Translations under genes and position numbers: made by a program | Shown: positions 25,810 through 40,400 of the stretch, piece after piece | Layout of the letters: each line of letters starts with the position of its first letter | Numbering within the stretch: the first letter of the stretch is position 1 | Notes under the pieces: generated by a model | The model's input: the letters and a program-made list of their open reading frames with translations, nothing else | Told to the model about the DNA's origin: nothing | The model's database searches: none | DNA from: Ancylostoma caninum | Lineage: Eukaryota; Nematoda; Chromadorea; Rhabditida; Ancylostomatidae | Reading direction: 5' to 3' | Assembly (NCBI GenBank): GCA_037903475.1 | Contig: JBAJFG010000261.1 | Span: 558,001 to 622,000 of the forward strand | DNA length: 64,000 nucleotides

Positions 25810-28800
25810 TAATTTCCAATCTCGACCAAGCTGCGAGACAAGTGGTGGACATAGAGGATAAATGTGAGGTTAGATCTTACTACAGACGGAGGTTACACGC
25901 CACCAACCACAGAGTATTGAATGATCACAGGCATACCACTATATCACGGGTTCAACACATAAACGTAAAAAGCGCTGCTGTTACAACACTATTAGCTGGT
26001 CAAGCATAGACTGTCTGATTCTGATCTGATAAGCTTCGAAAGGATCAACCGCCGTTCTCGTAAAATATGCTGGAGGTTACATCAAGGAGTAATGAGTCCT
26101 AATTATCCAAAACTTCCGCCAAAGGATTGAGACAGTGGTGATCATCGGAGTGTGGGGGAGGTTATGGTGATCGCGCCACTGTGATCACCGATCAGGTGGA
26201 TTCATCTGCAATCGCAGCTTCACCAGAAATGCGCCATGAAGTCTCTCGCTACGGTATGAGCTCTGACCACGACTAGAAAAGTCCTGCATAGACCTTTCTG
26301 GCGACATAACGACGTTCTACGCTGCGTTGTGCGCGATGCACACTGTCTCACCTCGTCTTATACATGGATATTCTGGCCCACAAGACTTTTTGGCAGATAC
26401 CAGACTTTACACAGTGAAAGCTGATAGTTAACGCCAATAGTCAAGTCGCAGCAAGAATGCTACTATCCTTACTAATTCATTATTGCACCAACTAATCTAT
26501 GCTCTACTGCCATCCAGTGCACACCTTGTCTTTTTCGAAGCAGTAATGAGACCCGAGTTGGGAAAGGCTGTGTGACTTTTCCCAATCGATCTATTACCAC
26601 ATGCACCAGGCACCGCTTCGTAAAAAAGCATTCTAATGAGTAAAGCGTGCTAGGTAAAGCGTGCTAAAGTCCCATGTACTCAGAAGACGTCAGAGATGAC
26701 GCGGCACGTTGCAACCGTGGGCAACGAGACCAGATGTTTTCGATGATAAATTATTCATTATTTAGTTGCGTGATTCAACGAGAGCACACTGCAGCATTGT
26801 CTGGCTCAGCCAGCGGAGGCAATTCCCGTATAAAGCAGATTTAGTGCTTCCATTAATCACATTGAATCATCTTCAGCAAAAAGGAAAAACCTGCTGGGTG
26901 GAAGTGTGAACGGAGAAATTCGAATACTAGGATATAAGAGACTGGAGAAAAACGGGTTGGATCTCAGTCGCTGGAAGCAGTACCTATTTATTGCTGGTCA
27001 TCTCTTCAGCACGATAAGCGGAACGATGGATTGCGTTACTTGTTGTAAATTACAAGTAAGTTATGTCGATTGTGTAATTTCGAGCTAATCATGCGGAACA
27101 GTAACATGCCATATCGAGGACCGACATTGTTTGCGGATGCATTGTCTAGACTGTAATAGAGACCAACAGGCATCTTCGTTTCCCGGCGATCATCAAGAAT
27201 AGCTTTGCAGAATATTGTAAATAAAATGTAAAATTGCGAAGCGTAACGAATTACAGGTGTGTAATTATGTACAACCCCAGGAATCGAACCCACGCGAACG
27301 AACATCATCCGTTTGAACAGGTTAAAACGTGAATTGGGTGATTGAACAAGCATAAGAACGGTGATATTAGTGAGATGTGTGGATGCGCAGACAATCAGAG
27401 TCCCACGGAGTCCCACGTAGCATGTGGTGTAGCGGACGGATCTCGACCAATGGAACCTCCCATAGTTACACTAGCTTATTCACACTCTACCCATTTAGAG
27501 TTGATAAATCGCAGAAGCAAGGCTTTGGCGTGTCATTCAAGTAAGAAGCACATAGGAAGATATCTAGAGATTTTTTCTCGATTTTCTATGGCACTGGTTT
27601 TTTTCTTGTTTTCGAACGCTCCCATTTTTCCCGAGGAAATGGGAGCCGAAGGTTCAATAGCACCGAGCATGATTTGGACAAGCCTTGTCTTCATCGGAGG
27701 TTGAGTTCAGTAGAGAGCCTGATGGAGTCGCATTTCTTTTTCCTTCAGAACATGATGAACTCCCACATAAGGAGCAGTTACTCATTATTTGTTAAAAATT
27801 ACAAGGGCCTTCCATGTTCACGTGACAGTGATCTCCATCAGCCAGGCGCACCGAGGGAAAAAAAACGATTTGAGGACACTGTTAGCATGGATATGAAAGA
27901 AGTCGCAGTCACCAAGGAGGACACTCAGGGTGGCAATCTATTGCGCAGGAGAACCAAAATGGCGAACCCTGCGGATACGCGGGACAGGTGCTAAGGAGAA
28001 GCAGTGAAGAACAGAGGATCACAAGCAGAGATTTGGTCTGTGCCCAAAAACAACTATTAGTTCGGTATAACGCAGCCTACAAAACTTTTTTAAAGTTGAT
28101 TGTACATGGATATACAACACTACATAATGTATAGAATTTCATGAATGCAAGTATTGTGCTAAAGTTAGTCGGTCAGTCAGTCAATACTACATTACGACTA
28201 AGGTATTGGGTTTCTGGTGCATATCGGTCAGCGTACGGCTCATAGCAACCACTAGTGCAGTTGGGGAAAACGTCGCCAAATATTCTATGATATGGGTTCA
28301 AGGCACTGTGTTCCAGGTAAATATCATATAAAAATATTCCGACCTTGAGTTGTTCCATTTTTCTGAAATAATTCTGGTAGTAAACCTATTTGATGTGCTG
28401 GATGGTACAGCCATCGAAAGACTGTTACAGGGTCATAAACAGCCGCTCATTTTTAATCAAAGCCGCTCATTTCTAATCAAAGTGGGTGCAAAACAAGCCA
28501 TAAATAGGGAGAATAAGCACTATGTCATGACGAGAAAAGAATCCAGTAATATATCTCTGGTCGATTTGTTCCCACGAGGCAAACAAAAATAGCTATATAT
28601 CATCTTAGAAGATGAGCTACAAGAAATAGCAACCCTTATGAAGTAGAACGGCGGAAATGGGAATCTCAGTGCTGCTCCTCACATTTTGAATGCCAGTTTC
28701 GCTGTTCTTCTTGAAGTACGAGACATTCGCGCCGAGCCATTGTGTCCCGACTATCTAGGTTTGCAGAAGCAGATCCATTCAGTTATGATTTATTACTCCG

Positions 28801-31800
28801 GCTTAATACTCACTGAAAAAATATTCCTTAGGTTCGATTATGTCAGAGCGGCGGTTGCTGGCTTAAGTGACCGAACAGATCTCGCACTTCTGAGCAAAGA
28901 GAACCTGTACCTGATGAATAGATAGATAGATGGATGGTTCAAAACCGCTGATGACGATGGTGAACGAAAAACCTGCTCCCATGATGGCATTAATTCGAAG
29001 TTTCTGTCTCTATTACTAAAGGGTAATTCACATTAGACGCGTGCGCTTGACCCGCGCGCGTCTACTTGATGAAGGCTAGGGCCAATCGCATTGCTGACGC
29101 AACTCAGACGCACGCGTTTACGTCTTCGCGACGGCCGCGTGTTCTTCTCACTGAAGATGCCCGTGTCGCGCTGGCCGCTCTCGATGGAAAGTGTTCCACA
29201 AATGGATTCGTGCGTTTGGTGGGTGACTGACGCGCTCATCTAACACAAATATGTAATATTTAGCACTATTGCTGCATAAGTGTTTGGCGAATATCGAGGG
29301 CAAACAATAAGTGAATAACCGAAAAGTTAAACAGACAAGTGAATTATTGCAATAGTTATCAAATAAGCAGCTGGATCAAGAAAGCAAGAAACCCAAATTC
29401 AGGTAAGACATTCCAACTGCCCAGTATCTTCTTCAGATCGCAGCTAAAAACTTCACGATATGGGTACCGCAATAACCTTCACGCCATTTGTACAAAGCTT
29501 GTCTATTTATCAAAGTGCAGGGTGGCCGAAAATTACCAGGACACATGCCAAAAATCCGGGCTTGAAAGTATCTGTTACTCTGGCAGCAGTGGCACAAAAT
29601 AGAACGCACAACCAAGCACGACAACACGTACAAGCAAGGACTTCATCACATTTACTCACCATTTCCGCACTTTTCTGACAATAGAGAAACAACGGGGCTT
29701 GCTATTCCCAGATAGATGTCCGCTTACAAATCAATGATAAACTAATGTATGGCGCGCAGTGCACTACGTTCTGCTCATGCGTGCAAAAAACTCGGAACAT
29801 CACAGCCAGTTCCCGTTCACGTTCACTGCTACTCGTTGTTTTTTTTTTGCTGCTTAAAACCTATAGAACTTCTACGTCTTGAATTCTTCGAACAAATCCA
29901 GTGTCATTGTGGAGATACTGCCACCCATACCATCGCAGCAAAACGATCCAAACTTTACATTCCAGAAGAATTCGCTTGCTGATGTGGATCCATGATTTCT
30001 TGTAGTAGCTGCGCTTCCGTATATATGTAGATGAGCTTGTAAACCCCTTTAAGTGAAAAATCGGATATTTCTTCGCCAACTAATCGTTTAGCTATAGTGG
30101 AGTTACGCTAATTGCCTCACGCCCGTGACGTCACCTTCAAGTAAAAATAGAGCCTGGAGAACGGTTATTTTATTAAACATTTCTCTGTTAGATGCATGCT
30201 TCACAGCGAAATATCAGGTTAGTGCGAAACTAGTTGCCGTTTTTGGGTATGCACAATAAACTTTCTTCTTCTGTAGAATTTGCTCAACTTCAAGCTAATT
30301 TATTTGACCTTCTGAAAGGGCTTTTCGTCCTCTTTCAAAAACCTAATGAATATTTTTGCTATTTCTTTTCAGTAGCTTTTTGTGGAGCCGCGAACAAAGG
30401 ATAAGCGAACAAAGGGTACGCTAATCACGCACGAGCTGGTACAGCTTGTACAGATTTCTGAGCTTTATTATTATTAGGTTATTATTAGAGAGATTATTAC
30501 GCATAGATGAGGAAGAACGTTATCAATCCATATGATGACATGGAGGGACAGTAAAGAAATATGAACGAAGAATAGAAATAAAGAAAAAAGAATTTTCGGT
30601 CTCGAAGAGTGGCATGGAACATGGTCTATTCTATTTTTATGATACGCCTACAAAATCCTTCAATGCGACCTTTAAACAGACCCTGTGTTTATGTGGTTGG
30701 CAAAGTTTAATGATTTGTAAGCAGGAGCTACCAGTCCAAATTGTAAACCACCCTGTTTCGATTTTGCTTCGTATTCAAGTCAGCAAAATTTCAGATCTCT
30801 CGCTTCGCTCAATTCATTGAGTGCAAAGTCTCAAGGACTACGAATAACCATCAACCATCACGACTATCGAATACTTTATGAGATGATTTTAACACAGAAC
30901 TTTCTTCGTAGTGTTACTTGGCAAACATAGGGAGCCGAAAAATAATGTTTGCCCTGCTTGAGCATAAGGAACTGCAGCATAGACTGAAAAGAAGTATTAG
31001 GGTGGTAATTTGGGAATGCACGCTCAACATTCCACGTATTTATGAACATGCTGCATAAGCATCTATGTACGTATTACCAAACATTTTGAACCACCTGAAA
31101 GAGCGAATTATGGCGAATTTTTTGAAATGCGAAATGCGATTCATAAATTATTCCTTCCTTACTGATTTTCGAAGAAACATACGAGAAATTCGACCAAAAG
31201 CACTAACACAATTCATATAAAGAATTGAGAGTATTTTTCCTGTGTCATCTGGCTAAATCCATGACACAACCGATTACTCTAAAATGGTCCCGAACGTGGG
31301 TAACTGAACCGAAATTGTGACTGCCAATCGATACATCGACTGCCCTGTTCTTAATACATGGAAGCATAAGTCGTGTTTGTGAATGCCTGATATCCCAAAC
31401 TTTGTGTTACCACGCAATCGCTTGTTTCCTTCGTTAAAGGCAGCACCCACGATGATTTTAAGGCCTGAAATTTTAAATATTTTGGAGAATCGACAATACT
31501 CAGTAATTCTATGCAAGTAGGATCGCTGAAGGCATCTGCGTTCTCAAGATAAAATACGAGGTATCCGGGTATCCCTGGGTGAGTTGTAGCGTGACATGGA
31601 TCAGCTGTTTTCGCCTCTAATCACTCAATTTCCAATTCTTTCTTACGTTATTTCTTTTTTACCCCTCACTCAATTGTTTTGTTCTCTCCTCCCGAGACGC
31701 CTATTTATTTATTTATTTATTTATTTATCAAATACACCACGAGGGTGTGCTACCGAACACAGTGCAAAGAGCATGAGTCAGTATCAGAAAGACGAACAAA

Positions 31801-34480
31801 AAAAAAAACAACATGTAACACAAACAGTTAGGGCGAGATTAGCAACACAATAAAATAAGTGGCAGTGACAGCATTTTTGGCTCAAAAGTAGGAAGCACCG
31901 AGATCGCCCTCACCTTAGCTTCCCAATCGGATTACGAACATTTCTTCCGGCAATTAGAAAACTATCTCACAGAGAAAACCCATGCAAGTACGCTAGTAAG
32001 AAATGCGGCTTATGAGTCGAAGGATCCTGTACCCGCAATACATATAAGACTGTCTCCAGAAACCTGACCGTAGTAGCTGAAAATCAGCTACTGATCGTCT
32101 ATCAGAAGCTGCGGTGATCCGATACCGATAGAAGGGTAGTTCCTGTGATGCCGCTTCGCTGGCACGGGCCATAGATGGCTAAAGGGAGCTAGACCTTAGA
32201 GATAATCACGACCCAAGAACGCAACTGGATGACCCGTTCTGGGGCGGGTGCTGAGGCACCTCTTTGATCTGGTACGAACCCCAGGCGTAAACTCAGGTGA
32301 ATGCTCGCCGGCTCTGATCCTTGGTGAAGCCGAAAACCCTAGCCAGCGAATCGATCATTATTATATGACATACATTCTCACATTTTTCAATTTCTATTCT
32401 TTTTCACTCTTGCAGACTAAAAAACATACAAATTCTCGTATGCGTCAAGAAAACGCGTAACGAAAAAGGCAGCATTGTCCACTTTTTTGCCACACCTGCC
32501 CCGCGCAACTCGACCAATCTGGTCTAAGGCATTGAATTAGGGATATTGAAAACTCCCTTTCGCATGTGCTTTGACCGAATTCATTGATGTATCCGTGTTT
32601 ACCATAGCCGGAAACCTAAGCTTACGCTGAAATCTTGATGACGAAAATCTTCGTGGGTGCTGCCTCCATAGAAAAGATTTTCATTGAAGAGAAAAAGCTG
32701 TTTCATATCAGAGCGCTATGACATTCCTCACGACAGAAGTCACACTCTATGTGCAAAATGTCAAAGGTTCAACAGTTCTAATTCTTGTTTAACCTTCAAC
32801 TGTAGTGTTGTAGCTTTGTTTTCAAAATAGTGTTCTGAACCAGAAGCGAGCATCTCCAATCTACCAGCCTAATAGAACCCACCATCACATTGCATACATG
32901 CTTATGCAGTGCATTAGAGCTAAAGCTATGCAGAATTATGTATGTCACTAATACCAGTCCATCCATTTCAGTTTAACACGAATTGAAAAGTAATAGACAT
33001 GGCGCCATGGGTCCACCAGATCAATAAAATCATTCATCTTTGAAGGAACATGTGTAAGATTTTGCATCGTGTCATACCAAATGGTTCTCCCGCTCTTTAC
33101 CAGGTCTTTCTGAGGAAGATTGTCAGAGTACCTTGACAACCTTGTATGTTTAATTCACAAATCCTGATCGAAGCCACATCTGATGAACGTCGATGAAGAT
33201 GTACTGATACTGATGGCTTTTGCATTGCGGTATACCACTTTGAGAAGGTGTTCTGCTCTCTGTGCCCAATCCACTGGAGTTCAAATAATTTGAATATTAT
33301 TTACTATGTCTTATTCCAGAAAACATGGGCGAAATACTCTTCATCTGGCTAATCGTCCTCTTTTTTATCTGAGAACTGGCACTGCTTAAAGGCAGGGGCT
33401 CACCTCATTCCGCCTATTGGAAGTATCAGCATATCCTAGAGCTTTTCGGCATATTGATCCCACTAATGTACATCAACAGGCTCAAAAGCGACAAATGCCC
33501 CATTTTTGAAAGGGTCGAACTGGCTGTAAATTTGGAGCCCGGAGGCGGATCGCTCCAAATTTCGATCGCTGTGCTGGCTGGCTGCCACGGCTGCCGTGGT
33601 GGCCAACGAGTCTTGGCGTGATTAATCGATAAGATCAACGGCTTCACACGTCAACGCGGGTTAGCAAATTGTTACAGACCCCTTACCGGAAGACGGGTTT
33701 AAAGACCGTTTTGAGACAATTCATGTATACCGGTGAAATCAGCATGTCGAGGAGATGCAGAATCTGCCACTAGCTCGACCACAAAAATGAGGTGGGCCTC
33801 TGCCTTTAAGCCAGCGTGGGATAATTGGTCATTGTTGGTGACCCCATCGCTATGTCGAATCTTTTTGGCATCACAGCGCACATCTCGGAGCCCTTGTGTC
33901 GTAGTCTTTCCATCGCTTCTAAAGCGGGTCCGGTTTATCGTTAAGAGCAGATTCTTTCAAACCCTAACCTAAAGCAAGCCTGCATGATCCCCAATTGTGT
34001 TCTGTTCAATTCCATTCCCTTCTGTTCCAGAATCTCCTATTCCGGGATACTTTTTGCATCATTCGTGCTCGTGCTAATCCTACCGCTGGAGAAGCATTCG
34101 TAATTTCAGCTGTACAACCACAACATCGATTGTTCCGCCTATTAATACCGGTTAGGTTCAAGTCTGTTCCGCGGGTTCCCCTATTGATCTGCTTCTTCCC
34201 CGTTCCGTGTCAAGGTCAGTGGAACGCGCATTTCTCATTTCGCCACTGCTAACTACATTTGTCCTCGACCTGTGCGATCATACCATAAGAAAAAACGTCT
34301 TGTGCCTAATTCAACTCTTTTGACCCCTGATTTTTCTATTCAGCCAGCTTTCAGTGCAGAAAGTGACAGTCGCTGTGTAAAACTGAACTTGTAACCAGCA
34401 AGAACCGTTTCCACTAGACCCCACCGAGACCGTTGCACTCTCGCCGCTGCCCGTCTCCCATTTCTGACGCAACCGCAGCC
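25810..34480. other. gene-free stretch before TXNDC12-like gene
   Basis: No conserved exon was recognised on either strand. Notable sequence includes a GC-rich patch with GACGCG motifs near 29035-29235, a near-19-base tandem duplication near 28440-28482 (CCGCTCATTTYTAATCAAAG), a GC-rich block at about 32090-32350, and a block near 33400-33620 with a small perfect inverted repeat AAATTTGGAGC...GCTCCAAATTT. The last two look like interspersed repeats, but only one copy of each is present here. Confidence 0.45.
31702..31728. repeat. (TTTA)n simple repeat
   Basis: About six to seven uninterrupted copies of the tetranucleotide TATT/TTTA. A microsatellite with no visible function. Confidence 0.9.
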
Positions 34481-34491
34481 TTTCGTTGCAG
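34481..34491 (+). promoter_or_regulatory. probable spliced-leader trans-splice acceptor
   Basis: TTTCGTTGCAG ends one base before the ATG of the TXNDC12-like gene. A T-rich CAG acceptor this close to the first start codon, with no coding exon found upstream, is the usual arrangement for SL trans-splicing in nematodes. It also supports the choice of start codon. A cis-spliced 5' UTR exon cannot be excluded. Confidence 0.6.
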
Positions 34492-34492
34492 A

Positions 34493-37400
34493 ATGAGGCT
34501 ACTGCTTCTTCTCGCCGCCGTCGGCTCCATAGCCCATGGAGATACGAAAAAAGAAAAGCAATCATCAGCAAAGTCGAAGGAAAATCCATTGGCTCATGGT
34601 TGGTTTGAAGTTTTTTATTTATTTGAATTCGTAGGCAGCGAGTTGCTAATTGCATTACTGCCGTTACATTTGGAATTTAAAGCAATTTTTAACTTTGCAC
34701 TTTCCTGCGCCTGTTGTATGACTGACTATACCCCATTGCTGCAAGGAGATAGCGTAGCGATGACCATTATGTTAAAAGGGCCTTATACGCTGGTGAACAA
34801 AGCATCTAACAAAACATTAACGGTTTCTAGAAGTTGATATTCAATATCCATATCTTCCTCAGGGAACGCTCATTGCAGTGGTGTCAGCTATTCCCTGCGA
34901 AAATGCCAGAATTCTCCTTTCAACCATTTCATTTTGTGGAGAGTTAGGGCCGATCATTAATGACAGTGCGAGATATTGGCCACTACATTTACATATGCTA
35001 CTTAATAAGCGCTCTAATAACGTGAATTGGGGGGGGGGGCCCCCCCCATACTTACAACCTCAGTGACCTGCGAGTCTGACCACTTGCATTGCCCTTGTTA
35101 GACCGAATGGAAACCGAATAGGGTGTCATTTTGCTCATTCTTTCATAGCAATAATCGACTCAAAAAAGAAAATGCCCTACATCTTTTCTTAGTATTCCTC
35201 CAGGTCTCAATCTTCAACTTATTCGAAGTCGAATAATCCACTTCGGTAAATCTTATTCACTATAGGCTCCTATGTATAAGGCTCTGGCATTCCCTCGGGA
35301 GGTCTGCTCTAACTCCCCTTCAATATAATGTGCTAAAATGCGTTTTTCGGCATTTGGCAAGAATTCACTCACCAAAATAAGTGGCTGTGGGAGGGGTTTC
35401 TTGCCGTTTAGATGGCGCGACTACGAACCGCTCACATCAAGCTATTCAAATATGTGTTCTGCGTTTCAGGAGGGATACTAATCTAATGCACTAGGTCTGT
35501 GTCGTAAATCAGTCGGGCAATTTATAACAGATGCGTCTATTTGACGCGCGTGCGGCACTTTCAATTAAAATGTACTACATACATGAAGCATTGACGAGTT
35601 TTCATGGAAATTTCCCCGCAAATAATCTGTCGCTCGACTGACGCACGCTTTTATAATAGTATAGGTTGTCCGGATTGGTTACATACGAGTGATCAACTGC
35701 TGAATTTTTCGCACACGCTAACTAACGGAAAGGAGCTCTAATCGAATGCTTCACCAGCCAAAGTGAAATGTTGAAGATGAAAATCTAAAGCAGATTCTAA
35801 AGCCATGAAAACAAAGCCAGACGAGTGGGCAAGCTGCTTAAGGCAATTTGTTAGAACTCGATGGAGCCAGATAAACCTAGAATTGAGCCTTCATTACCCA
35901 ACGCATTGTGTCTTCCTTTCAACAAGGTCGCAGAGATTGCTGATAAGTGAACAAGGGGCTGACCCACTTACGCTTCTCAAGAGATTTCGATAACCGCATC
36001 TTACCGCATAACGTAGATGTGTTCACGAGTTGATCGACTGCATGTAAGTAGGCCACTTTTCGGGGTCATATTTGTGTGCGAATCATTAACACCGTTATTA
36101 GCGTTACTGGGAAATTTATCCCTGTTATAGGGAGAAGGAATGGCTGCTTGTGGGGCGTAAATGCTAGTTGATAGCATCTCTATTTTTATATGCTTGGAAC
36201 CAAATCAGTGCCGAAGTCAGCAACAGCTGTTACACTCCGAAAACCACCATTTTCTTTTTATTCACATTCATCGTCACCACTTCTGCTGCAGGAGTCGAGT
36301 AAAGTGCATAAAAGGAGAGTAATATTGAAGGCGAAAAATGACTGTAAACTTGCTGCAAACGTAGTTTTGGCGTTGCAACAACTGGTTAGCAATCGTGAAT
36401 TGATATATGTGCCTTTTTCGCGCGAGTTCTGCCACCACCTTGCAAAGGCTGAGAGAACCACTCCATTTTCTTGGCGGTATTCTGAATATATCGTTGCTTT
36501 CAGGGACGTAGAAACATAGCCTATAAACATAGCCATTGTTACTTGTTCCACTTTTCAGAAAAAAGGTTCCAAAATGAATTAACGACTCAACCTCCATTCG
36601 CGACTTCTTAAGAAATCGAGAAGAAGAAACTTAGAGGTCAAGGCTGGAGCTAGACTCCACATGAACTATAGAGCCAATCTAAACATTAGGCCGTTATTAC
36701 AGGGTGACACAAAATTATGGAACGGATTTTTCGTGTACGGTTTCTACGCGCCAATCAAACATCAACAACTTTATTTGTGCATGTTAGGAGACTATACATC
36801 GTAGCAATTATTCTTGCTTGAAATGACCACCACTCGCTTTGATGCACTTCTTTAATCGCTTTCGGAAATCGACCACGGCAATGATGTCCATAAGAAGTTC
36901 ATTCCAGGCTTTCGTCAAATCCCTTTTCAGCTCCTCCACTGTCAAGTGGGGCTTCGCACAGGCCATTGACTCCAGTATTCCCCAGATGGAGTAGTCTAAC
37001 GGGTTCAAATCGGGTGAATTTGCTGGCCAGTGGTCAGGTCGTTGAGGACTTATGTCCACCGAGATGAAGTCCGGAAAGTTTCTCGCGATCCATTCCTGCG
37101 TTTCTTCAGACTTATGAGATGGGGCGCCATCCTGTTGGAAAGTCCACACCTCCTCTCCAAAGTGCCGTCGAGCCCAAGGCAAAACCTAGTCTTCTAGGAT
37201 CGCGCGATACTGGGATCCTTGGACTTTGACTCCTTCGGGTACGGAGATGAGTGGAGTCTTGCCGGTGTGTGTTATTCCCGCCCAGACCATGACTTGCTTT
37301 GGTTTTTGTCTCCTACTTATCATCCTCTCCTCTAGTGGTGGCTTTCCCTTGGACCACACCCGGTCATTCTGACGATTGTGAGCTTGTTCGACATCGAACC

Positions 37401-40400
37401 ACTTTTCGTCCAAAAACAGGATCATTCGATGTCGTCCAGCTGCAAAACGTTCCCTCAACCTCTTACACCGCTCCAACCGCTTAGCCTTCGCTTGCTCAGT
37501 AACCAGGTGAGCCTTCACTTCCTTATAAGCCTTCAGTCCAGCCCCTCTCAGAATCCTCCGTACAGATTCCCTCGAAATTCCAATCGCCTTTGCAATTTTC
37601 CGCGTAGAATTCTTTTTAGTTCGAGGGTTTCTTTCGATCCGACTGAGAACTTTTCTGGTTACCTGTGTTGTTGGCGGTTCTCGGTCGACCTCTTCCCTGG
37701 CGATCTTTGTTGGCTCCTGTCTCTTGGAAGCGCTGCAGAGCTTTCGAAACGGTCGAATGTGGGATATTCAAGAGCCGCGAAATCTCCACTACGCCATTCC
37801 CGCTTCCTGCCATGCGGGTTATTGCTGATCTCAGGTCTTTTCTAGATCGCATCTATAAAGTAGACCAACGACTGTAGGAATATGTAGTCAAAGTCATTCC
37901 AACCGGCTCACCTCACGAGAGAAAACCAAATGAAATTCCTTTCCATAATTTTGTGTCACAGCGTACTTGCTGAATGAGTTTTTGCTGATGACGCTTTCTC
38001 GCTCCTCATGTTTCCCAAGCCGTCTTTGGAGGAACACTAACTTATAGCCAGAAAATAACTGCTTCATGAACCGGTTCGGGAACATGGTCGAGTATATTTC
38101 TTGTAACTAGGCGCATATCGTAAAACTGTATGTTTGTGTGAAGGGCTTCATAGCATGAAACCTTAGGAGCGCAGAGGCAATTTCTCTACCCGACCTTGAA
38201 ACTAAGTTGTAACTCTTGTTAGCTGCATGCTGTGGCAAACTCTCAGAATGGTTTTCATTCTGAGACCCGTTAGCTTACCATAGCATGCAGCCAACAATAG
38301 TTGATCTAGTTAGTGGTAATAATTCACACGATACCAATATCGATCCTGTTGTGCGTTCTCAGTCGCTATGAGCCGTTGATGGTTACTTTAATCCAATTGT
38401 TTTTTTTTCTGTGAAAAAAAAAGCTGGATTGGAATTCTAGTACTGCGGGTCTAACAGATAGTGCAGGGGATCCGTAGCAGAAAGTCTGATACAGATGCCA
38501 AAAATCGCGGCAGAAAAGCACACTGTGACGAGAGCAAAGCTTGAATCTCCTGGCATAACTGCGCCAACTGCGAAGGTGCTGACATCAGTGTTTCCTAAAA
38601 GAAAACCTGTTCATGGGAAGGTGGAGCCATGAGCAACTTATAATTTATGTGTAGCAGTGTTACTTCCAAACCGGAGGTGAATCAGGTCCGCGGAAGTACT
38701 GGAAGGGAGAACTGTTTAATTCATTCATTCATTGACGATTCGCCGCCCGTTCTTCATTTTCTCAAATCCTGGCCCCTCAACCTGCTTTGAAACTTTTCTT
38801 TACAAAACTTGCAGTATAGATCTTTGGAAACGCATTGACGTAAAAGTATTATTACGTTATCATCTAAGGAAATGGGTGAAATCACCAAGGATTAATGACC
38901 TCACAAACTCAATCATATGAAAAAGGCGCGACTGGCCGGGGAGCCGCGTGGTTGTCGATGGATGAACACTACGGTCCTTACCATTTGTTCGTGCTTCCCT
39001 TTGCACGCTAGTTTTCCTATGTTAGAAGATTAAAGAATCCTTTACGGTATCTGGGTGACAAAAAAGGCGAGCTGTAAATGGAAAAATTGGCGGTTTTTTG
39101 CTTGAAAAGGAGGAATTCATGAGAAGTGCATGACATTCAGTCGTTCGTTTAAGTCACAAGCAGACATCGTCTAGAGGGTGGCCACAATTATTTTGTGCTT
39201 ACTATCGTTTCTAATACATAACTACGTTACTAATCAGTCTCACGAAAAATTTCATGAGTAGTCTTCCCTGGCCTTCATATAGGACTTCGTCTTTGTCTGC
39301 ACAGACCCACTAAATTCTGACTATGTTGCCCGAGTTCACACGATCCATATTCTGAGCTCTTGATATTTTGTTTCTTCAGTTTCTCTTTCACAGAACCGTG
39401 AATAGAGAAATCCATTGGATTCAGATCTAGATTGCAGGAGGGTTATCAATTTTTGTTAGGGAATCCGAGAACCACCAACTCCAGACATGCGATGATTGCT
39501 TCGGTCCGATGGAAACGAGCATCTCTGATAACTGTGTAGCACGAACGCACCCCGAACTGCGTAATGGCTCGAGTAGAAACCTTAGTTGGATTCCCGGTTG
39601 CTGTCATCCTTCCCTCGATTGCTGCTCTAGTTTTCGTCCCTTTGGCAGCAATTGCTGAGGGACGACAGTAATTGAAGGAAGGATAGCAGCATCTGGGAAC
39701 CGTTGCTGCCAGGGTTTCTATTCGAATCTACTCAAAAGTCAAGTTACTGTTCATTTGTTTCATGGGACGAGAAATTTCCTGAAAATCTTATCTTGATGGA
39801 TCTTGACGTGGATTTTACAATTCTCATCTATCAAAACCAGAGGTATCTTCACAATTGCGGGCACTCTTCTCTTAACCGTCGTAGCTCATTGTAACGACAA
39901 CATCGTGGCGGCTTTGCTTTTTCCGAAGAGTCAGCTCTAACTGACAGATACGTGGTCGTTTTGAGGATAGCGGACAATTTTAATAATGAAAACTTTCTCA
40001 TCAATCCAAATCATCTCTCTGCGCTGCTCAACGGAAAGATCGTTCTCAGCTTTGAGGCATAGCTTGGCCTTTTCTGCTTGAGCAGCCGAAAGCTACAAAG
40101 TCTCAGCATTTTCGTGACGGTGAGCTGGATATACGAGCGAAACAAATGCAAGAGTAACTGCCATCTTGTTCACACCGACTCCACCACTTCGACTTACCCT
40201 CTTCTTCATAATTCCAAGAATCTTGTGCCCACCGGGCACAACCCAGTATTATTTTTATTTTTATGCTCCCTACACTACTCCTTAGTTTCACGATCTTGTA
40301 AACTGTTCTCATAAGAGAAACCAGCTTCCTCTTTACAGATTACCCAGACTCCCTGGGCTACGCTGGACGCACAATAGGTTTGCAATGTGCTCATTCTCGC

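Noticed and set aside
27270..27300. - strand GGGTTCGATTCC as a tRNA B box
   Set aside because: There is no A box at a suitable distance, the T stem pairs poorly and no acceptor stem can be drawn.
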